Source of the DNA: Hemicentrotus pulcherrimus
Lineage: Eukaryota > Echinodermata > Echinoidea > Camarodonta > Strongylocentrotidae
Assembly: GCA_003118195.1 (NCBI GenBank)
Contig: BEXV01004734.1
Location: 1-10,555, forward strand
Direction of reading: 5' to 3'
Length of the DNA: 10,555 nucleotides
This document shows positions 6,800 to 10,555 of the stretch, piece after piece; position 1 is the stretch's first letter, and every line of letters begins with the position of its first letter. The position numbers were made by a program, and so were the translations under genes. The notes below the pieces were generated by a model that saw only the letters and a list, made by a program, of their open reading frames with translations, was not told the origin of the DNA and made no database searches.

Positions 6800-7467
6800 A
6801 ATATTCCCACCTGTTGCGACTCATCACTTTTCCAAAACCAGGAGTGGCGAAGATCCAGGCCTCTTCCCAGTACATCAACAGCGCTGGCTTGGTAACTAAT
6901 CCCATCGCCATCTGTAGTCCAGTGAACGCCTTCATTTCTTCGGCAGTTGTATCGGTCCATTTGTTTAGGCGTGAGTGCTCCTGAAGTACTCCGAGTCTCT
7001 GAAGAATTTGTTTTGCATACCGCTTAGTTTCTCTCGCCATTAGAACAAACAGCTCTTCAGGAAAAAAACTGATAGAAATAGTCCAGTGGTTTTGTGTTCT
7101 GGTTTACATCAAACAGAAGCTTTGGTCGTCCACCATTTTCACTGAAGTCATCTAGCCAGTCAGCTTGCCATTCATCTCCATCTTCCAGTCTTATCCACTC
7201 CTCAGGCTCATCCTCTGCTGAAACCATCGACACATCATCCCTAATTTCCTCTTCAAACTAGCTGTCTGAATCGTGATTGATGTCCACGCCATTATCATGT
7301 ACTGTGGGATTATGCAAAAGTGTACTTGTGGGACCAGGCTCATCTTCCTCGTCAGAGTCAGTCTCGCTCTCCTCTGAATCAGAATCGGCTGTTGGAACAG
7401 GGTACATCACAAGTTCTCGTACCTGATCAGCAGTGAAGAAGTCCCGTCTCCTCCTAATAGGGGCCAT
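6800..7467 (-). pseudogene. piggyBac-type transposase, 5' fragment, broken
   Basis: From ATG at 7467 the frame reads MAPIRRRRDFFTADQV, then an acidic stretch (DSDSEESETDSDEEDE), the usual N-terminal layout of piggyBac transposases. A TAG at 7258-7260 interrupts it. The same frame continues (EPEEWIRLEDGDEW) until a run of seven T on the coding strand (7062-7068), where one extra base shifts the frame. The next frame carries the start of the DDE_Tnp_1_7 domain: LFVLMARETKRYAKQ, SRLNKWTDTTAEEMKAF, LATPGFGK-like ATPGFGKVMSRNR. Similarity stops at about 6800, before any of the three catalytic aspartates and the C-terminal zinc-binding region. The copy is therefore dead and 3'-truncated. Confidence 0.85.
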
Positions 7468-7697
7468 CCTAGCTCATCAGAATATTTGCAAAAGCAGTTT
7501 CAAAAACTCAAATTTTTCTCGGAAAATGTCAATGTAGACAATGTCTGCGAAAGCGGTGCAATGAAATGTGATGTGTATACAATGGGAAGCACGCGTTACT
7601 ATTGTGTGTGTGTGCGTACAATAGAATTAAATGCGTTTCGTGTGTATTTTGAATGAAATGTGACTTGAGTCGAAGTTGGCAGCCCGCTGTATGTTCC

Positions 7698-7727
7698 GCT
7701 AGGCGAACGAAGCGGGGAAAGAGTTAA
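7698..7727 (-). mobile_element. piggyBac 5' terminus with TTAA target site
   Basis: On the minus strand the sequence begins TTAACTCTTTCCCCGC, the form of a piggyBac terminal repeat next to its TTAA target. It lies 257 bp upstream of the transposase ATG. The next bases form a short inverted repeat, CCGCT ... AGCGG (7698-7702 with 7711-7715). A second hairpin, CTATTGT ... ACAATAG (7599-7605/7618-7624), lies further inside. No matching terminus was found at the 3' side, in agreement with truncation. Confidence 0.65.
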
Positions 7728-7824
7728 TAGCAGCTTCCAAAGAGATTGATCATTTACCTCCATCAACATTTGACTGCAACGGACCACTGCCCCTCTTATC
7801 AAACTTATTCTGCAGCATCCTCTA

Positions 7825-7974
7825 AACATTCAAAGACTCCACAGCCACATTGGTGCTGTACGGAGCTACAACTGAAGCAACAGAAGGGCACTCGGATTCA
7901 ACTACATTTTCATCATCATCACTCAGACTACCTATCTGGTCTTGTACCTGTACCTCAGGATCCTCTTCAACTCT
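7825..7974 (-). other. Open acidic segment, unrecognised
   Basis: Fifty codons are open between TGA (7975-7977) and TAG (7822-7824). They are rich in Asp, Glu, Ser and Val (EDPEVQVQDQIGSLSDDDE). There is no methionine start and no domain. It lies between the last recognised block of the zinc-finger element (ending at 8094) and the piggyBac terminus, in the same orientation as both. It may be the decayed tail of the former element or host sequence; it is recorded because the opposite-strand frame over 7746-8000 is less convincing. Confidence 0.25.
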
Positions 7975-9150
7975 TCAGCCTGCAACTGGTAGGTATGTGA
8001 ACCATCCTGGTCTCACATTCTTCTGACCAGTTGCCAGAAATAGCAAATGTCTGCAAGTGAGGGTCTCTGAGGGGTAAGAAATTCAGCGAGGTCTCATTGA
8101 AATGCTGGACAACGGCATATCAGATCTGAAACAAGAATAGAATCACCTGGTCCTATTTCCATAGATTCTAAGGGTTGGGCTGATTTGAAGAAATGCATTT
8201 GTGACACTTGGTGCCTCTTGGCGACCGATTTCAGATATTCTTGTAATTTCCACACACGTCTGCAGCTGTACAGAAGTAATTCTATTTGGCTTCAAAACGC
8301 ATCGCCCAAACATTCACAAAAGGTCCTTCCTTTTCCCAGCAGGTGGGATAGTGGATCAAGAAATGGTGTTTGGGCAACAGTCTCTTATTCGGAAATACAT
8401 TCTGAAAATGACAATGATGATCACTGATTACTGAGTAGTTGAGCAATTAGACCTGGTGTTACTTTAGGTGAAAATCAAATATCTTTACAATAAAGCAACT
8501 TCAGTATACATTAGGTTGCCAATGGATGTCCCCTTCTTCAATTTCATGACCAATTACCAATGGTAAGTGCCTACATTGTAATAAGGCACTGTGACTTCAT
8601 GGCTTTTCTGACCAATACTGTTACCTGGAGAATCTAGCTTTACGTTTGATGGCTTGTTTTTCTGTTCAGTTATGCTATATTTATGGCTCGAAAGTCTGGA
8701 TTTCAAATCTTCCTGGGAAAATACATGTAATGGAGGATTTCTTTCTTTGATGTAATAAACAATATCAGCTTGAGTTCATATTGCATAACCCCTTTAAGTA
8801 AATCATGCATAATATATAGTGAAAAGTTAGATAACGCATGAAAAAACGCACACATTCATCTAGAACGTATGCCTTTCTGATCCCAAGTACATGATGAGAG
8901 CCTCCTTGTTGTTCTGCTTCTTCTACATGTACATGACGATCATACGATTCCTTGCTTCGCAATACATCTTCATTCGAGACAAAACAGTGCTGTGCTTCCT
9001 CATTGCTTTTAGCACAGATTCTACAATAGTAGGTTGCAGAGAAACTTTCAACAAATCCCAAATTATCACCACTAAATTGAGTAATTATTCCTTTCTTCCG
9101 ACTTCCATCAGGGAGCTGGATTCCCTCAGTTGAAAGAGTGTTAATATCTT

Positions 9151-9528
9151 TTACAAATGGCTGTAAAACTTTACAACTTCAGAATCTGTAGACATTTCAT
9201 GCCTTTCAAAAGCAGAAGTTACTGCTGCAGATGCATTTTTAACTATGTCACTTAATATTCCTACTGTATTGACTACACCATTTATATGAGTTTCAGGAAT
9301 GACACTACTAGCTAACATTTTTGAAATAAAATGTGATGCACAATTTTCTAAGTCCTCTTTGCTACATGTAAGTATACCAGTATTCATATCTGCATCATTT
9401 CTTAATACTCCATCATCACTCTTGTCTTCATCATGTTGAACACTACATTGTAGCATCTTCATCAACAAAACAGTGTTCTTGTATTTCTTCCAAACCGCTG
9501 GAACTTCATCATGCTGTCCAGCTGACAT
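9151..9528 (-). pseudogene. Middle segment of ORF2
   Basis: This is an open stretch of 125 codons beginning MSAGQHDEVPAVWKKYK and continuing through an acidic section (DEDKSDDG). It then has a mostly helical region (ISKMLASSVIPETHINGV, ILSDIVKNASAAV, FERHE) and ends at VVKFYSHL. The homologous reading continues one frame over as QPFVKDINTLSTEGIQLPDG, then GFVESFSATYYCRICAKS (C-x2-C). Placement between zinc fingers and the CxxC block matches the usual layout of this element class. No enzyme motif is visible in this part. Confidence 0.55.
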
Positions 9529-9530
9529 CA

Positions 9531-9700
9531 GGAAACTAAATGTCTCTTATATCCACTGAAGGAAGTGTAAGTCCTAGGGCACCCATGCTTACCACATTCC
9601 AGTTTTACATTACTCCATCATATATTCCGTGCACAAGCCGCAAATGCTGAAACAGCTCATGGACACTTGCGAACTGTCTATTGCATTTGAAGCATATCAT
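9531..9700 (-). pseudogene. N-terminal C2H2-like zinc fingers of ORF2 (two frames)
   Basis: From ATG at 9700, MICFKCNRQFASVHELFQHL continues to RLVH: C-x2-C-x12-H-x4-H, a regular C2H2 finger. After HGIYDGVM a TAA (9605-9607) interrupts. A one-base shift restores KLECGKHGCPRTYTSFSGYK and RHLVS, a second finger of the CGxxGCPRTF type whose last histidine lies beyond the next break. That break is TGATG at 9526-9530, where the TGA overlaps the ATG of the following open segment. Paired fingers of this kind open many such transposon proteins and presumably bind DNA. Confidence 0.7.
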
Positions 9701-9773
9701 GATTTAGATTAGCAATTTAGCCCACAGTTCTCTCACTTTTGGTGGCTCCATGGTTATATTCAAATCTACCCCA
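9643..9773 (-). repeat. Direct repeat copy 1: ORF1 end, ORF2 start
   Basis: These 131 bp match 10254-10384 with about ten mismatches and no gap, 611 bp apart in the same orientation. The repeat spans the TAA-ATC-ATG junction. In both copies the ORF1 tail and the first zinc-finger codons are open. Confidence 0.85.
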
Positions 9774-9952
9774 TTGATGGAAGTCTGGACAAAAGTCCCA
9801 AAATTCTCGAGTGGGTGAGCATATTCCAAGCCAAACACGTAGTGCGACTTGAATAGGACATCCCTTGCTCCCTCGATGTCATGCATTTTGCATTCTGCCA
9901 AAATCATGCACCTTGGCATTACTACCTGGAATTTCTGATGGATCATAGTCAT
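9704..9952 (-). pseudogene. C-terminal part of ORF1 of the same element
   Basis: The frame holds GARDVLFKSHYVFGLEYAHP, then LENFGTFVQTSINGVDLNI and the end TMEPPKVRELWAKLLI before TAA (9704-9706). The last 20 or so residues recur in the partial copy at 10310-10384 (VDITMEPPKVREQRAKLLI), so the frame was real. Upstream of about GARD the homologous frame may be the neighbouring one (DPSEIPGSNAKVHDFGRM), implying a frameshift. Start and N-terminus are not found. The function is unknown; it is probably an accessory or fused upstream protein. Only three bases (ATC) separate its stop from the ORF2 ATG. Confidence 0.55.
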
Positions 9953-10253
9953 AGTGCATCACTGGATGGACAGTGGATGACAGACACCATACAATGTTTT
10001 TGTCACTGCAAAGCAATAATGAATGCTTACTTTAATTCTGAAGAAGCAAAGGAAAACAACTCGGGAAGACTTATTCATTGTCGATTGAGCTACATGTAGC
10101 GTGGTATGTATAGCCATTGGCTCTGTTGGATGACACCTATGAGTGTCAGGACTCCTGCAGAAAACATATTTCACAGGACTTAATGACATGTAAACTGTAT
10201 ACGGTTTTCATAACTCTTTTCTCCTTCAAGCAACTAATTTACGCACAATTTAG

Positions 10254-10384
10254 AATGCTGGAACAGCCCATCGACACTTGCGAACGGTCTATTGCATTTG
10301 AAGCATATCATGATTTAGATTAGCAATTTAGCCCGCTGTTCTCTCACTTTCGGTGGCTCCATGGTTATATCCACATTTACCCCA
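10254..10384 (-). pseudogene. Direct repeat copy 2: truncated ORF1/ORF2 junction
   Basis: This copy reads VNVDITMEPPKVREQRAKLL, then I and TAA, then ATC and ATG, followed by MICFKCNRPFASVDGLFQH. After the first histidine the sequence departs from copy 1 (SKLCVN then TAG), so the finger is incomplete. On the other side similarity ends abruptly at 10384, beside a CACGTACGTG palindrome (10383-10392). It is a fragment of a second element copy or a local duplication. Confidence 0.7.
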
Positions 10385-10555
10385 CGTACGTGCAACGCGC
10401 TTAATTAACGCGGGCGCCGTTTTTGTTTGTGTGTGCGTCATTTAATTACCCCGTTTTAATTATTCTATTATTATGATTTTTTTTTCTCCAAAACCCCTTA
10501 CTTTAGACGTCAGGCAATCAAAATCAGTGACTCAAAACAAAATATGAATATGCAT
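10385..10555. other. GC-rich palindromic breakpoint then AT-rich end, no gene
   Basis: CACGTACGTG (10383-10392) and CGCG-C-TTAATTAA-CGCG (10396-10412) are followed by GGGCGCCG and a GT-rich tract. This is the only strongly GC-rich stretch in this end of the window and lies exactly where the element fragment stops. It could be the terminus of another element. The remaining sequence is AT-rich with nothing recognised. Confidence 0.4.

Larger units (their letters stand above)
8094..9700 (-). pseudogene. ORF2 of a DNA-transposon-like element: zinc-finger protein with DxMHD and KPKHHF-type blocks, heavily frameshifted
   Basis: The pieces read, in order on the minus strand: zinc fingers (9700-9531), a middle region (9528-9151), a CxxC segment (9160-8839), FFHALSNFSLYIMHDLLKG (from 8849), NKPSNVKLDSPGNSIG (8712-8557), HLPLVIGHEIEEGDIHW (8569-8504), SPKVTPGLIAQLL, then NKRLLPKHHFLIHYP and VNVWAMRFEAK (8431-8285), and VAKRHQVSQMHFF ... 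IGPGDSILVSDL (8225-8097). Each switch of frame is a small indel or stop, at least seven in all. The block order matches a large class of multi-copy proteins in marine invertebrates and fish that are usually listed as uncharacterised. Their D-x-M-H-D and H-F-L-x-H-Y-P blocks resemble, loosely, Tnp2/CACTA-type transposases; that link is inference. The copy cannot encode an intact product. Confidence 0.7.

Noticed and set aside
6573..6813. piggyBac-BEN fusion gene using the donor-like CAG/GTGGGA at 6810-6813
   Set aside because: The transposase frame has a stop and a frameshift upstream, and splicing there would enter the proline-rich exon out of frame. Transposase similarity also continues a few bases past the supposed donor.
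8185..8434. Two overlapping plus-strand open frames
   Set aside because: The minus strand over the same bases gives LLPKHHFLIHYP and MRFEAK, blocks of the element's second ORF, so the plus frames are shadows.
9881..10323. Several frames of 68-76 codons on both strands
   Set aside because: They overlap the ORF1 end or the duplicated junction in the wrong frame or strand and show no domain.

Overview
This looks like nuclear DNA of a marine invertebrate. It is AT-rich and intron-containing, littered with fold-back repeats and dead transposons, and scattered with TACATGTA-type words of the sort common in echinoderm, hemichordate, amphioxus and mollusc genomes. Species and phylum cannot be fixed from the sequence. 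Nothing looks prokaryotic: there are no operons or ribosome binding sites, and coding pieces are bounded by GT/AG splice-like signals. All recognisable coding sequence lies on the minus strand, so the window reads from right to left.

Right third (about 7.8-10.4 kb): a decayed DNA-transposon-like element with two reading frames. The first frame ends in TAA, then ATC, then the ATG of the second, which starts with C2H2-type zinc fingers. The rest of the second frame can be followed in pieces down to about 8.09 kb, through several frameshifts and stops: a middle helical region, a CxxC segment, an IMHDLL block, an LLPKHHFLIHYP block, MRFEAK and VAKRHQ. A 131-bp second copy of the ORF1/ORF2 junction lies 611 bp away (10254-10384) and is cut off next to GC-rich palindromes.

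Centre right (6.8-7.73 kb): the 5' part of a piggyBac element. It has a TTAA-flanked terminus, an acidic N-terminus and the start of the transposase domain. It carries a stop and a one-base frameshift, and it ends before the catalytic residues.

Centre (4.43-6.57 kb): four minus-strand exons of a probable BEN-domain gene. Two are a tandem-duplicated pair of short proline-rich exons, one carries most of the BEN domain, and one is a short terminal exon with the stop. The introns contain a large fold-back repeat (5135-5488) and a 17-bp perfect hairpin (6296-6334).

Centre left (2.52-4.10 kb): one long exon encoding the C-terminal half of a KMT5A/SET8-like SET domain, followed by about sixteen 21-residue repeats (63 bp each). 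Each repeat has SP and nearly all have SQ dipeptides, and a 252-bp four-unit block is duplicated inside the array. Exons for the first half of the SET domain are not seen here.

Left (1-2.5 kb): no gene recognised. It contains several short non-autonomous inverted-repeat elements, the clearest being a 260-bp MITE with perfect 24-bp terminal inverted repeats (1228-1487).

The genes do not form a pathway in any way the sequence shows. The SET and BEN genes are both chromatin-type genes and both have internal duplications (protein repeats, exon duplication), but their adjacency may be chance in a transposon-rich locus.
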